From positions 1 to 14,594 of the forward strand of contig JAEZDF010000153.1 of assembly GCA_023429685.1 (NCBI GenBank): a stretch of 14,594 nucleotides of DNA, given 5' to 3'. Position numbers and translations under genes: made by a program. Below the pieces are notes generated by a model. It was not told the DNA's origin and did not search any database. It saw only the letters and a list, made by a program, of their open reading frames with translations. The stretch comes from Bacillota bacterium (GTDB lineage: Bacteria; Bacillota; Clostridia; Oscillospirales; Ruminococcaceae). Positions 1 through 6,671 of this stretch are shown here, one piece after another (within the stretch, counting starts at the first letter, position 1; the number at the start of each line of letters is the position of its first letter).

Positions 1-2
1 CC

Positions 3-542
3 ATTATTAACCCCGCCGACGACATCGAGGCAAAGGCGGCAGTTAAGGCGGCGGCGCTGATGAACGGACCGGTGTATCTGCGCTTTGGCAGACTGCCCGT
101 TCCCGTAATCAACGACAAACCCGACTATCGCTTTGAGATCGGCAAGGGTGTTACCCTGCGCGACGGCAAGGACCTTACCATCATTGCCACTGGTCTATTG
201 GTGGGCGAGGCGGTTGCCGCGGCAGAGCTGCTTGCAGGCGAAGGCATCGACGCGCGTGTTATCAACATTCACACCATTAAGCCAATTGACGCCGAGCTGA
301 TTGTTAAGGCGGCAAAAGAGACGGGCGCAGTTCTCACAGCCGAGGAGCACAACATCATCGGTGGATTGGGCGGCGCGGTCGCAGAGGTTTTGGGCGAGCA
401 GTACCCCGTACCTATGCTGCGCGTTGGCATCAACGACGAGTTTGGCACCTCGGGTCCCGCAGTCGAGCTGCTGAAGGAATATGGTTTGAGCGCCGAAAAT
501 CTGGTTGTTAAGGCAAAAGAGTTGCTCAAAAAGAAAAAGTAA
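3..542 (+). CDS. Transketolase C-terminal subunit/domain (5' truncated by window edge)
   Basis: The reading frame is open from base 3, so the gene begins before the window; the first internal ATG, at base 60, is not the true start. The visible 179 residues match the C-terminal part of transketolase: the end of the pyrimidine-binding region (GPVYLRFGR, then PVPVI) followed by the transketolase C-terminal domain (DLTIIATGLLVGEA, INIHTIKPID, TAEEHNIIGGLGGAVAE, FGTSGP). In this family the enzyme transfers two-carbon ketol units in the non-oxidative pentose phosphate pathway, using thiamine diphosphate. In Clostridia it is often split into an N-terminal and a C-terminal polypeptide; that this is the split form is inferred, because the 5' part is not visible. 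The protein ends in a lysine-rich tail and is followed 22 bases later by a strong terminator. A 1-deoxyxylulose-5-phosphate synthase is the main alternative, but the C-terminal wording fits transketolase better. Confidence 0.9.
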   Translation: MINPADDIEAKAAVKAAALMNGPVYLRFGRLPVPVINDKPDYRFEIGKGVTLRDGKDLTIIATGLLVGEAVAAAELLAGEGIDARVINIHTIKPIDAELIVKAAKETGAVLTAEEHNIIGGLGGAVAEVLGEQYPVPMLRVGINDEFGTSGPAVELLKEYGLSAENLVVKAKELLKKKK

Positions 543-563
543 TTTCCGGGTAGGAATACAATG

Positions 564-598
564 CAAGTGCGGCAGAATGATCTGCCGCACTTGTTTTT
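564..598 (+). terminator. Rho-independent terminator of the transketolase gene
   Basis: A perfect 12-bp stem (564-575 with 582-593) closes a 6-base loop and is followed by five T residues. It lies 22 bases after the transketolase stop codon. Confidence 0.93.
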
Positions 599-630
599 GA
601 CTTTATTTTAACATTATAGATAGATATACG

Positions 631-680
631 AAAAAGATAAACGCTCCAGCGTGCGCAGCTTGCTGCCGGAGCGTTTATCT
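631..680 (-). terminator. Rho-independent terminator of the 66-residue small gene
   Basis: A 13-bp perfect outer stem (635-647 with 668-680) is followed on the minus strand by five T residues (A-run at 631-635 on the plus strand). The base of the stem overlaps the stop codon of the small gene at 679-681. The T-run is on the minus-strand side, which supports transcription of the small gene in that direction. Confidence 0.85.
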
Positions 681-879
681 ATTGCGGCTTTCGATCGTGC
701 GGGCGGTTTTTCGCCTCGAAAAACTCCTTAGCAATCTCAACATCGGTGTTGGAAAGAATAGGGGCAATGTCTGGGTTTTGGCGAAGACGGTTGCGCCTGG
801 TAACCGAATGCGGAGGTAAACCGTCTGTTAGTGCGCCGGGGTTAGGTTGTTTGGTTGTATCTTCACGCCTTAGATTCAT
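679..879 (-). CDS. Small hypothetical protein, 66 residues
   Basis: I do not recognise this protein. It is judged a real gene for two reasons. The ATG at 879 is preceded on the minus strand by a good ribosome binding site (AAAGGAAG, about 8 bases before the start). The stop codon overlaps a strong minus-strand terminator. The protein is hydrophilic and rich in Arg, Asn and Pro, with no signal peptide, membrane segment or cysteine. The N-terminal two thirds look disordered (RREDTTKQPNPG and similar), and the C-terminal part is a short helix-like segment (VEIAKEFFEAKN) with a charged tail. Its start lies 19 bases after the stop of the probable gene at 899-1321, so the two may be one transcription unit. 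Its function is unknown. Confidence 0.6.
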   Translation of the reverse strand: MNLRREDTTKQPNPGALTDGLPPHSVTRRNRLRQNPDIAPILSNTDVEIAKEFFEAKNRPHDRKPQ

Positions 880-898
880 GAGACGAGTCTTCCTTTCG

Positions 899-1321
899 TT
901 ACAAAAAACTTCGCAATCGTTCGATAAAATCGTTTTCTGACTCTACCACCTTTTCGCAGAATATCATCACATGTTCGGAGCATCCTTTGCCTGCCGTCAG
1001 CCTGCGCGTAATTCCAATAACCTCGGCGGTGGCGCTCACAATCAAAAGCTCAGCCGCCGTACGCACGTTTATTTTGGACATCGCTACATCCAATCGGCTT
1101 TTTTGAGCATTGTTGTGTGATAGATAGGGCTGTTGGCAAAATCGGTTAAGGTAAACAGCGCAACGCCTTGCGATCTGGCGGTTTGTTCGCAGCTCGTTTG
1201 CAAGCACATAAGCAAAGGCGGGCGGTACATCCTCTTTTAACAGCTGTGCCGTATTATTAATCCGCACCCTGCTTGCAAACCGTATAAACGCCAAAACCTC
1301 GCAATCGGCATTCGTCGTCAT
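899..1321 (-). CDS. Hypothetical protein, about 140 residues
   Basis: No family is recognised. The frame stays open through the whole 600-base gap before the patatin gene, which is unlikely by chance. Its codons (GAG, GCG, GTG, AAC, GCC) resemble those of neighbouring genes. The proposed ATG at 1321 follows a GGGGG run by six bases; an ATG at 1357 would add 12 residues but lacks a ribosome binding site. The open frame continues as far as 1783, but there it only shadows the patatin gene. The predicted protein is soluble and mixed alpha/beta in character, with hydrophobic stretches such as AAELLIVSATAEVIGI and scattered cysteines. It ends 19 bases before the 66-residue gene, suggesting an operon. 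It could be a decayed gene; the start is uncertain. Confidence 0.45.
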   Translation of the reverse strand: MTTNADCEVLAFIRFASRVRINNTAQLLKEDVPPAFAYVLANELRTNRQIARRCAVYLNRFCQQPYLSHNNAQKSRLDVAMSKINVRTAAELLIVSATAEVIGITRRLTAGKGCSEHVMIFCEKVVESENDFIERLRSFL

Positions 1322-1440
1322 ACATAGCCCCCGGTCCGAAAATGGATGGAATATCATCACTGGTCGTTTGAGTTTTTTATAAGCGTAGTCGCTACCTATA
1401 GTGTTTGCGCACGAGGATAAACTATTCCCCCAAAAAGTGA

Positions 1441-1468
1441 TTGTTTTTTGGTTCAATTTCGATATAAT
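1441..1468 (+). promoter_or_regulatory. Probable sigma-A promoter of the patatin gene
   Basis: TTGTTT (1441-1446), a 16-base spacer and TATAAT (1463-1468) give a near-consensus promoter. Transcription would start near 1475 and leave a leader of about 27 bases before the GTG start codon. Confidence 0.6.
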
Positions 1469-1501
1469 GGAATTGGATAGTTGACATAATGTTAAAGGCG
1501 G

Positions 1502-2863
1502 GTGGTTGACATCAAACGGGCGTTGGTGCTTGGCGGAGGCGGTGCACGCGGCTCCTATGAGGTGGGCGTGTGGAAGGCACTGTGCGAGCTGGATATGGCG
1601 ATAGATATTGTAACAGGCACCTCTGTAGGGGCGCTCAATGGGGCTGTCATTGCACAGGGGGACATGGACACCGTGTATCAGCTTTGGGAGCATATTGATA
1701 CGGCAAAGATTCTGGAGTTTGACAGCGAGCAGGGTACCGATACGGTACAAGGCGCACTTTCGTCGCTTAAATCCTTGGCGCAAGAGGCGTTTCGTACCAA
1801 AGGGGTAAGCAGTGCCCCGCTTGCAAAGCTGCTGCGTGAAACAGTTGACGAGGATAAGATTAGGGCGTCAAAGGTGAAGTTTGGTCTTGTTACCTTTGAG
1901 GTTCCCGCAATGAAGGCGCATGAGCTGTTTATCGAGGATATCCCGCGCGGCATGTTGATAGATTACATGATAGCTAGCGCGTCCTGCTTCCCCGCGATGC
2001 ACAGCTACGAAATAGCAGGCAGGCTGTTTATCGACGGTGCATACTACGACAACCTGCCGGTAAAACTGGCAGCCCAAGGCGACGCGACGGAAGCGGTTGT
2101 GGTAAACCTAAACACACCGGGAATGGTGCATAAAGCGCACCTAAAGGCGATGATGCATGAACTGATTGCACCGCGGTGGGATCTAGGTGCGCTGCTGTTG
2201 TTTGACGGCAGCCGCGCAAAACGCAACATCACCCTTGGCTACAACGAGTGCATGAAGCGGTTCGGGCGGTTGGAGGGCGAAAAGTACACATTTCACAAGG
2301 GCGAAACGGATAAGAACAGCCTGCAGATGTATTCGTTGTTCCACGCTTTTTTTTCGCGTATGGGTTTTGATATCGACGCAAAATTTCCGCGGTCCTTACA
2401 GACTGGTCTGGATGCCATGCCAGAGTATCTTGCGAAGTACGCGGTGATGCGCACAGCGTTGAAGCGCTCGAGAAAGCACACCTTGAGCACGGCGGATATC
2501 GTAACCCTGGCGGCGGAGTCGGCGGCGGAAATCCTTGAGGTCAGCCCGATTGAGGTTTACACCTTTGATGCATTTAATCTTCGCGTAATGAACCAGATTG
2601 TTCGTCATGCAAAACTGCCCTATTCAGAGCTTGGGCTAGAGCCGTCTCCTGCGCTTTCGGTGCGCGAGAGTATCGCAACCATCACGAAGACCGTGTCTCC
2701 CATCTCGCCGCTCAACCGCATGATGTATATCCTGTCCTATCTGTCCGACGACGAGCATCTCGCCGATAATAAGAAGGTGCTTTCACTGCTTGCCTCTGCG
2801 CTCCCCGATGAATTTATGGCAGCCATCTACATCATGGCACTGGGAAGCATCCTAAAGATATAA
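1502..2863 (+). CDS. Patatin-like phospholipase family protein
   Basis: A 453-residue serine lipase/acyl hydrolase of the patatin family, expected to cleave acyl esters of phospholipids with a Ser-Asp dyad. The oxyanion-hole glycine loop is at residues 11-17 (GGGGARG), the nucleophile elbow GTSVG at 39-43 puts the catalytic serine at 41, and the DGA motif at 178-180 supplies the catalytic Asp. All expected catalytic elements are present. Residues 1 to about 200 are the patatin domain. The remaining 250 residues are an additional, largely helical C-terminal region that I cannot assign. There is no signal peptide or membrane segment, so it is probably cytoplasmic. The start is GTG at 1502: a stop codon lies in frame at 1493 and an AAAGG lies just upstream. 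It is monocistronic and converges on the dehydrogenase gene. Confidence 0.9.
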   Translation: MVDIKRALVLGGGGARGSYEVGVWKALCELDMAIDIVTGTSVGALNGAVIAQGDMDTVYQLWEHIDTAKILEFDSEQGTDTVQGALSSLKSLAQEAFRTKGVSSAPLAKLLRETVDEDKIRASKVKFGLVTFEVPAMKAHELFIEDIPRGMLIDYMIASASCFPAMHSYEIAGRLFIDGAYYDNLPVKLAAQGDATEAVVVNLNTPGMVHKAHLKAMMHELIAPRWDLGALLLFDGSRAKRNITLGYNECMKRFGRLEGEKYTFHKGETDKNSLQMYSLFHAFFSRMGFDIDAKFPRSLQTGLDAMPEYLAKYAVMRTALKRSRKHTLSTADIVTLAAESAAEILEVSPIEVYTFDAFNLRVMNQIVRHAKLPYSELGLEPSPALSVRESIATITKTVSPISPLNRMMYILSYLSDDEHLADNKKVLSLLASALPDEFMAAIYIMALGSILKI

Positions 2864-2926
2864 TCTTAAAAACCGATAGGCAGCGACTTCCTTGTGGTTT
2901 GATCCCACATTGTATCCTTTCCGCCG

Positions 2927-2971
2927 TATAAAAAAGCAAAGGCTTGCATCGATTATGTCGACGCAAGCCTT
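2927..2971 (-). terminator. Terminator of the D-2-hydroxyacid dehydrogenase gene, possibly bidirectional
   Basis: A 9-bp stem (2939-2947 with 2963-2971), with further TCGA/TCGA pairing inside, is followed on the minus strand by a T-rich tract (2927-2938). The plus-strand side has only a weak T-rich tail, but the hairpin may also stop patatin transcripts in this 141-base convergent gap. Confidence 0.75.
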
Positions 2972-3004
2972 CTGTTATTCATAGAGTATACGAATGGTTA
3001 TATC

Positions 3005-3952
3005 CTATGGGGTTACAACATTTATAGGGCTGCCCGCTAGAAAGGCGGCAAGGTTCTTCGCTACCAAATCCACCAGACGCACGCGCGTCTCAATCGGCGC
3101 CCATGCGACGTGGGGTGTGATGATACAGTTTTTTGCGGTCAATAGTGGGTTGTCATCGCATATCGGTTCTTTGCTTACAACATCCAAGGCTGCGCCTGCC
3201 AGTCTGCCCGTGTTTAACGCGTCTGCCAACGCCTGCTCATCCACAATCGGACCGCGCGCGGTGTTGATAAAAAACGCGCCCTGTTTCATCATCGCAATGT
3301 GGTCGGCACAGAGAAGACCACGTGTTGCATCAACCAGCGGCAGATGCACAGAGACAACGTCGCTCTGTGTAAGAAGCTCCTCCAGCGACACAAAGGTCGC
3401 CTGCTCGGGTTTGGGGGTTCTGCTGTAAGCAAGAACATTCATATCAAACGCGCGTGCAAGCCTTGCCACAGCACTGCCGATGCTGCCGTAGCCGATGATG
3501 CCCATGGTCTTGCCTGCAAGTTCGGTCATGGGGTAGTGCCACATCGCGTGAACGCCGTCTCGCTGCCACGCGCCATCTTTCACCGCGGCATTAAAGTCTC
3601 CCACGCGCATGGCAAGCTCAAGCAGCAACGCAAAGGTCATCTGTGCAACGGCGGGCGACGAATAATCGGGTACATTGCTAACGACGATGCCCAGCCGTTT
3701 TGCAGCATCAATATCAACCTGATTGTAGCCGGTGGAGAAGGTGCCAATCCATTTTAGGCGGGGAGCCTGCTGCAACACCGCTTCACGAAGCGGCGTGCGG
3801 TTTACCAGTACGCCGTCGGCATCCTGAATTCGCTCCAGCACCAGCTCTTTGGGGGTGTCGTCGTACAATACGGTTTCGCCAAGCGCCTGAATGGGTGCAA
3901 AGCTGATGTCGTTGTTGCTAAGCGCACCTGCGTCTAGTATTACAAATTTCAT
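3005..3952 (-). CDS. D-isomer-specific 2-hydroxyacid dehydrogenase (glycerate/hydroxypyruvate type)
   Basis: A 315-residue NAD(P)-dependent D-2-hydroxyacid dehydrogenase, the usual family length. The nucleotide-binding fingerprint is GYGSIG at 154-159. The catalytic residues are present: Arg233 in NTARGPIVDE, Glu262 in SKEP and His281 in TPHVAWAP. The substrate-loop region around STGYNQVD (73-80) and the HVAWAP/ETR wording near the end resemble glycerate dehydrogenase/hydroxypyruvate reductase more than phosphoglycerate dehydrogenase, and no ACT domain follows. The likely reaction is reversible reduction of a 2-ketoacid such as hydroxypyruvate in the cytoplasm; the exact substrate is inferred. 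The ATG at 3952 follows a weak AAAGAGAG ribosome binding site. It stands alone, with its own terminator. Confidence 0.92.
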   Translation of the reverse strand: MKFVILDAGALSNNDISFAPIQALGETVLYDDTPKELVLERIQDADGVLVNRTPLREAVLQQAPRLKWIGTFSTGYNQVDIDAAKRLGIVVSNVPDYSSPAVAQMTFALLLELAMRVGDFNAAVKDGAWQRDGVHAMWHYPMTELAGKTMGIIGYGSIGSAVARLARAFDMNVLAYSRTPKPEQATFVSLEELLTQSDVVSVHLPLVDATRGLLCADHIAMMKQGAFFINTARGPIVDEQALADALNTGRLAGAALDVVSKEPICDDNPLLTAKNCIITPHVAWAPIETRVRLVDLVAKNLAAFLAGSPINVVTP

Positions 3953-4154
3953 CTCTCTTTCAAGCCTTTCCGGTTAAAGTATATAACAATATAATTCGGT
4001 TAAGTTTCGGACGGGGCTTCTTGTAGAATGTTCTATGGCGTTAATCGCATTTTCCTCACACCGATTGTTGTTTTGGCTTTTAACTGTATATGTAACGGCA
4101 CAATTAGCTTTCGCTTAGGGCTAGGCTGTTGTTGAAAATTAAAATTAGAGTCAA

Positions 4155-4169
4155 ACGCATCTTCTGCGT
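4155..4169 (-). terminator. Weak hairpin after the Gx transporter gene
   Basis: A 5-bp stem (4155-4159 with 4165-4169) followed on the minus strand by a T-rich but interrupted stretch. It is the only terminator-like element found after the apbE-Gx unit. Little else is visible in the 222-base gap 3953-4174. Confidence 0.3.
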
Positions 4170-4174
4170 ATCGA

Positions 4175-4684
4175 CTAGAATTTTTGACGCAGCCGCCCGA
4201 GCGCGGGCAGTACCCCCCGTAACAGCATACCGGTAATAACACCCATAAACACGCCCGAAATTACGAGTACAGGTGCATAGTACAGCGCATCAGAACCAAG
4301 CAGTACCGAAGCCGCCAACAGCTGTGCAAGGTTGTGCGCTACCGAACCAAACACACTAAGCACAAGGTAACTGAGCTTGCGCTTTGGCAGCAAAAGCAAT
4401 AGCATCACAAGCACCGAGAACACACCGCCGCTCACACTCAGAAACGCGGCGGTCGCCCCGCGTGTAATAAAAACAAACAACGACTTTAACACGGCAATCG
4501 AGAACGCCTCTCCATATCCCAAAAAGAATACGGCGTACATGGTCACAATATTAGATAGCCCGGGCTTTACGCCGGCAGGCAACAACCCGCTGACGGGGAT
4601 AGCCGACTCCACGAGGGAGAGCACGAGTGCCAGGGCAAACAACAGCCCCAGAAACGCAACCTTTTTTGCGGGATGCTTGTTCAT
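4175..4684 (-). CDS. Gx transporter family membrane protein (Hpre_diP_synt_I-type)
   Basis: A 169-residue integral membrane protein with about five hydrophobic segments, beginning AFLGLLFALALVLSLVES. The conserved PGLSNIVTMYAVFFLG stretch marks the family historically annotated as heptaprenyl diphosphate synthase component I and now called Gx transporter. These proteins resemble ECF-type substrate-binding membrane components, and in many Clostridia they sit beside ApbE and FMN-binding proteins, as here. The start at 4684 (MNKHPAKK) is chosen because GGGAAG lies seven bases upstream; an in-frame ATG at 4699 lacks such a site. It lies 44 bases downstream of apbE on the same strand and is probably co-transcribed with it. 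A role in supplying flavin or quinone precursors to extracytoplasmic electron transfer is inference; the substrate is unknown. Confidence 0.85.
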   Translation of the reverse strand: MNKHPAKKVAFLGLLFALALVLSLVESAIPVSGLLPAGVKPGLSNIVTMYAVFFLGYGEAFSIAVLKSLFVFITRGATAAFLSVSGGVFSVLVMLLLLLPKRKLSYLVLSVFGSVAHNLAQLLAASVLLGSDALYYAPVLVISGVFMGVITGMLLRGVLPALGRLRQKF

Positions 4685-4728
4685 ATTCTTACTTCCCATC
4701 TGTTCGAGAACAGTATTGTTACAAACAT

Positions 4729-5787
4729 TTAAAAGTCAAGATGATAGGTGTATGCGCTGTTTTCACTGGGTGTAAACACATTGCGAAGACCCTGCGACAC
4801 ATAAACATTATAGTCCTTGTCTACCGCAACAATCCCCGCGTCAAGGGTATCCATACGACGAAGAACCTCGTCTCGTCCAAGCAAAAACAGCCAGGTCGAA
4901 AGAAAATCGGCGTACATTCCGTCTTCGCAGATCGCGGTAACCGACATGAGGTCGGTTTCGGCAGGGGCGGCGGTAGAGGGGTCCATGATGTGGTGGTAAC
5001 GCTTTCCGTCCTGTTCAAACACGCGCTCGTAGTCGCCAGAGGTTGAGAGCACCTCATCGGTCAGACGTACCTTGCCGAGCACCTCAATTTGCGTTCCCCG
5101 TGGGTCGCGGATGCCAATGACAAAATCGGAGTTGTTCGGTTTCTCCCCGGTAACTACAATGTTCCCGCCAATAGAGAGCAGTGCGGCGCTCACCTTGTTT
5201 TGCAGATACAACTCCCTTGCAATATTGCAGGCCTCACCCTTTGCCACAGCCCCGAGGTCGATGGACTGCCCCTTGTTGCGCAGCATGACAGAATGGTTCT
5301 GTTCGTTTAGCAAGATATCGTTATAGTTTACAAGCGCCTTGAGATTATCGAGCTCCTGCTCAGACGGGACGCGCGGGGCGTCGCTGTTAACCCCCCATGC
5401 CTGCGTAACCGGAGCAATTGTGATGTCAAACACGCCATTCGACAGCGCACAGTAGGACACCGCCTTCTTAATCAAAGCAAAGGTTTGCTCCGAAACTTCC
5501 ACGTAGCCCACACCAGCGTTCTCGTTAATCTTGCTAATCTCCGACTCGGCGCGATAAAGAGAAAATCTGTCTTCAAAGGTCTTTAGTGCGCTCATCGTTT
5601 GGCTGATAATCTGATTGCCTTTACTTACGCCACGGGTATAAATTTGCTGGTCAATCGTTGTGCTCATTGCAAAACCGTTGCCCGTTATCAGCTTTACCGA
5701 AAACACATCCCCAATTATGGAGATGACGGCTATCAAAATCACGAATACTCCGCCTAATAGCGCAAGGACAAATCCCTTTTTATTCAT
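4729..5787 (-). CDS. apbE: FAD:protein FMN transferase (ApbE), membrane anchored
   Basis: ApbE moves the FMN half of FAD onto a Thr or Ser of an extracytoplasmic target protein through a phosphoester bond, using Mg2+. This 352-residue copy has one N-terminal hydrophobic segment (about residues 6-28) and no lipobox cysteine, so it is probably membrane anchored with the enzyme outside. Family motifs seen: SNGVFDITIAPV (116-127), DLGAVAKGEA (177-186), SIGGNI (205-210), STSGDYER (248-255), HHIMDP (265-270) and the Mg2+-site region ADFLSTW (293-299). The usual DPxTG reads DPSTA here, a mild departure. GGATGGA upstream of the ATG is the ribosome binding site. It is followed by the Gx gene and lies divergent to an FMN-binding lipoprotein with a matching flavinylation motif, its obvious substrate. 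Confidence 0.95.
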   Translation of the reverse strand: MNKKGFVLALLGGVFVILIAVISIIGDVFSVKLITGNGFAMSTTIDQQIYTRGVSKGNQIISQTMSALKTFEDRFSLYRAESEISKINENAGVGYVEVSEQTFALIKKAVSYCALSNGVFDITIAPVTQAWGVNSDAPRVPSEQELDNLKALVNYNDILLNEQNHSVMLRNKGQSIDLGAVAKGEACNIARELYLQNKVSAALLSIGGNIVVTGEKPNNSDFVIGIRDPRGTQIEVLGKVRLTDEVLSTSGDYERVFEQDGKRYHHIMDPSTAAPAETDLMSVTAICEDGMYADFLSTWLFLLGRDEVLRRMDTLDAGIVAVDKDYNVYVSQGLRNVFTPSENSAYTYHLDF

Positions 5788-5802
5788 CTGTGTTCCATCC
5801 TA

Positions 5803-5813
5803 TTGTTAATTAA
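5803..5813. promoter_or_regulatory. TTGTTAA-type inverted repeat upstream of apbE
   Basis: TTGTTAATTAA lies 16 bases before the apbE ATG, in its leader or promoter-proximal region. It shares the TTGTTAA half with the palindrome at 6002-6011 on the other side of the divergent region. An operator role is speculation. Confidence 0.25.
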
Positions 5814-5974
5814 GTCTATTTTGGCTATAATACGTGTGAGACGATTGCAACGTCTACTATTTTAGTTCCTCCAAGGTTACTAGTCAATTTTAAACGCTGC
5901 TACGCGGTTCGTCAAGGTAAACAAATATACAGTTTGGACTTAGGAGACAATTACGGAAATAGTTACTATTACCA

Positions 5975-6003
5975 TTGACAAATTGTCGAGATAATGATAT
6001 ATT
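5975..6003 (+). promoter_or_regulatory. Strong sigma-A promoter of the FMN-binding lipoprotein gene
   Basis: A perfect TTGACA (5975-5980), a 17-base spacer and TATATT (5998-6003). Transcription would start near 6010. Because the promoter covers a TTG that opens the same frame at 5975, translation cannot begin there. A GACAA-A-TTGTC dyad (5977-5987) overlaps the -35 element. Confidence 0.85.
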
Positions 6004-6011
6004 GTTAACAA
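6002..6011. promoter_or_regulatory. Perfect palindrome TTGTTAACAA at the transcription start
   Basis: A perfect 10-base palindrome overlaps the end of the -10 element and the expected start site. Its halves match those of the redox regulator Rex (TTGTTAA/TTAACAA), but Rex sites normally carry a four-base spacer that is absent here, so binding by Rex is only a possibility. Confidence 0.35.
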
Positions 6012-6043
6012 GCAAACAAACATATAAAACACGGAGGGAAAGT

Positions 6044-6481
6044 ATGAAGAAACTTATTTCAATTGCTGTTGTCGTTCTTACCGTTGCTATGATTCTCGTC
6101 GGCTGCTCTGGTGGATTAAAAGACGGAACCTACAAAGCGGAGAATGCCGAATTTTCGCATGGCTGGAAGGATTACGTTATCGTTTCCGTTTCCGGCGGCA
6201 AGGTAACCATTCAGGAGTTTGACTCGCTCAACGAAGCAGGCGATAAGAAGTCTGTGGATCCCGATTACCGCTCTGCAATGGAGCCGGTATCCGGCACATA
6301 TCCCGAGAAGTTTTTCCCCGAGATTATTGCAGAGTATAACGCAAAGGGCTCGGTAGACAAGATGGATAACATCACGGGCGCAACCGGTTCCACCGATTCG
6401 TTCAAAGCTCTTGTAACCGCAGCGCTTGAGAACGCAAAGAAGGGCGACACCGCTACAGCAATTGTAGCTGCCGCTGAATAA
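6044..6481 (+). CDS. FMN-binding domain lipoprotein, probable ApbE substrate
   Basis: A 145-residue secreted lipoprotein. Residues 1-20 form a lipoprotein signal peptide ending in LVGC, so Cys21 would be lipidated and the protein held on the outer face of the membrane. The rest is one FMN_bind domain. Residues 108-114, DNITGAT, fit the ApbE flavinylation consensus D-x-x-(S/T)-G-A-(S/T), which makes Thr114 the predicted site of covalent FMN. It resembles the single-domain relatives of PplA, used in flavin-based extracellular electron transfer. The divergent apbE gene supplies the modifying enzyme. The start at 6044 has a GGAGGG ribosome binding site and sits about 34 bases after the inferred transcription start. 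The C-terminal tail is Ala-rich. The electron donor and acceptor are not visible in this window. Confidence 0.93.
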   Translation: MKKLISIAVVVLTVAMILVGCSGGLKDGTYKAENAEFSHGWKDYVIVSVSGGKVTIQEFDSLNEAGDKKSVDPDYRSAMEPVSGTYPEKFFPEIIAEYNAKGSVDKMDNITGATGSTDSFKALVTAALENAKKGDTATAIVAAAE

Positions 6482-6495
6482 TTAGAGCCATCTGT

Positions 6496-6526
6496 AAAGG
6501 CGTCCGATTCGGGCGCCTTTATTTTT
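6496..6526 (+). terminator. Rho-independent terminator of the FMN-binding lipoprotein gene
   Basis: A 10-bp stem with one G-T pair (6496-6505 with 6511-6520), a 5-base loop, then ATTTTTAT. It begins 14 bases after the stop codon. Confidence 0.88.
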
Positions 6527-6562
6527 ATGCCTGCGCCTCGGCAGATATCTTTTGTTTTGTCG

Positions 6563-6591
6563 TTGTAAAAAATTCATCGGTCTGGTATACT
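6563..6591 (+). promoter_or_regulatory. Probable sigma-A promoter of the NYN-domain gene
   Basis: TTGTAA (6563-6568), a 17-base spacer and TATACT (6586-6591). The expected start near 6598 gives a leader of about 75 bases. Confidence 0.75.
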
Positions 6592-6671
6592 GAATACAAA
6601 TTGTGGGACAAGCTGATAATACATTTAAAAATTGATTGGGCTTATATGTACTCAATATAAGGCGGAAAGGC

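Noticed and set aside
1322..1783. Upstream extension of the minus-strand open frame that ends at 899, giving 294 residues
   Set aside because: It overlaps the patatin 5' end and promoter on the opposite strand; patatin motifs there are unambiguous. Only the part up to about 1321 is kept as a possible gene.
3299..3757. Plus-strand open frames opposite the dehydrogenase gene
   Set aside because: They are antisense shadows; the minus-strand protein has all dehydrogenase motifs.
4033..4242. Minus-strand 69-residue open frame near the end of the Gx transporter gene
   Set aside because: It overlaps the Gx coding sequence in another frame and has no ribosome binding site or family features.
4700..4713. 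CTGTTC-GA-GAACAG dyad between apbE and the Gx gene, resembling a LexA-type box
   Set aside because: The spacing and half-sites do not match the Gram-positive LexA consensus, and an operator inside an operon is unlikely.
5975..6043. TTG start at 5975 extending the FMN lipoprotein by 23 residues
   Set aside because: It lies within the -35 element of the gene's own promoter, and the ATG at 6044 has a strong ribosome binding site directly before a lipoprotein signal peptide.
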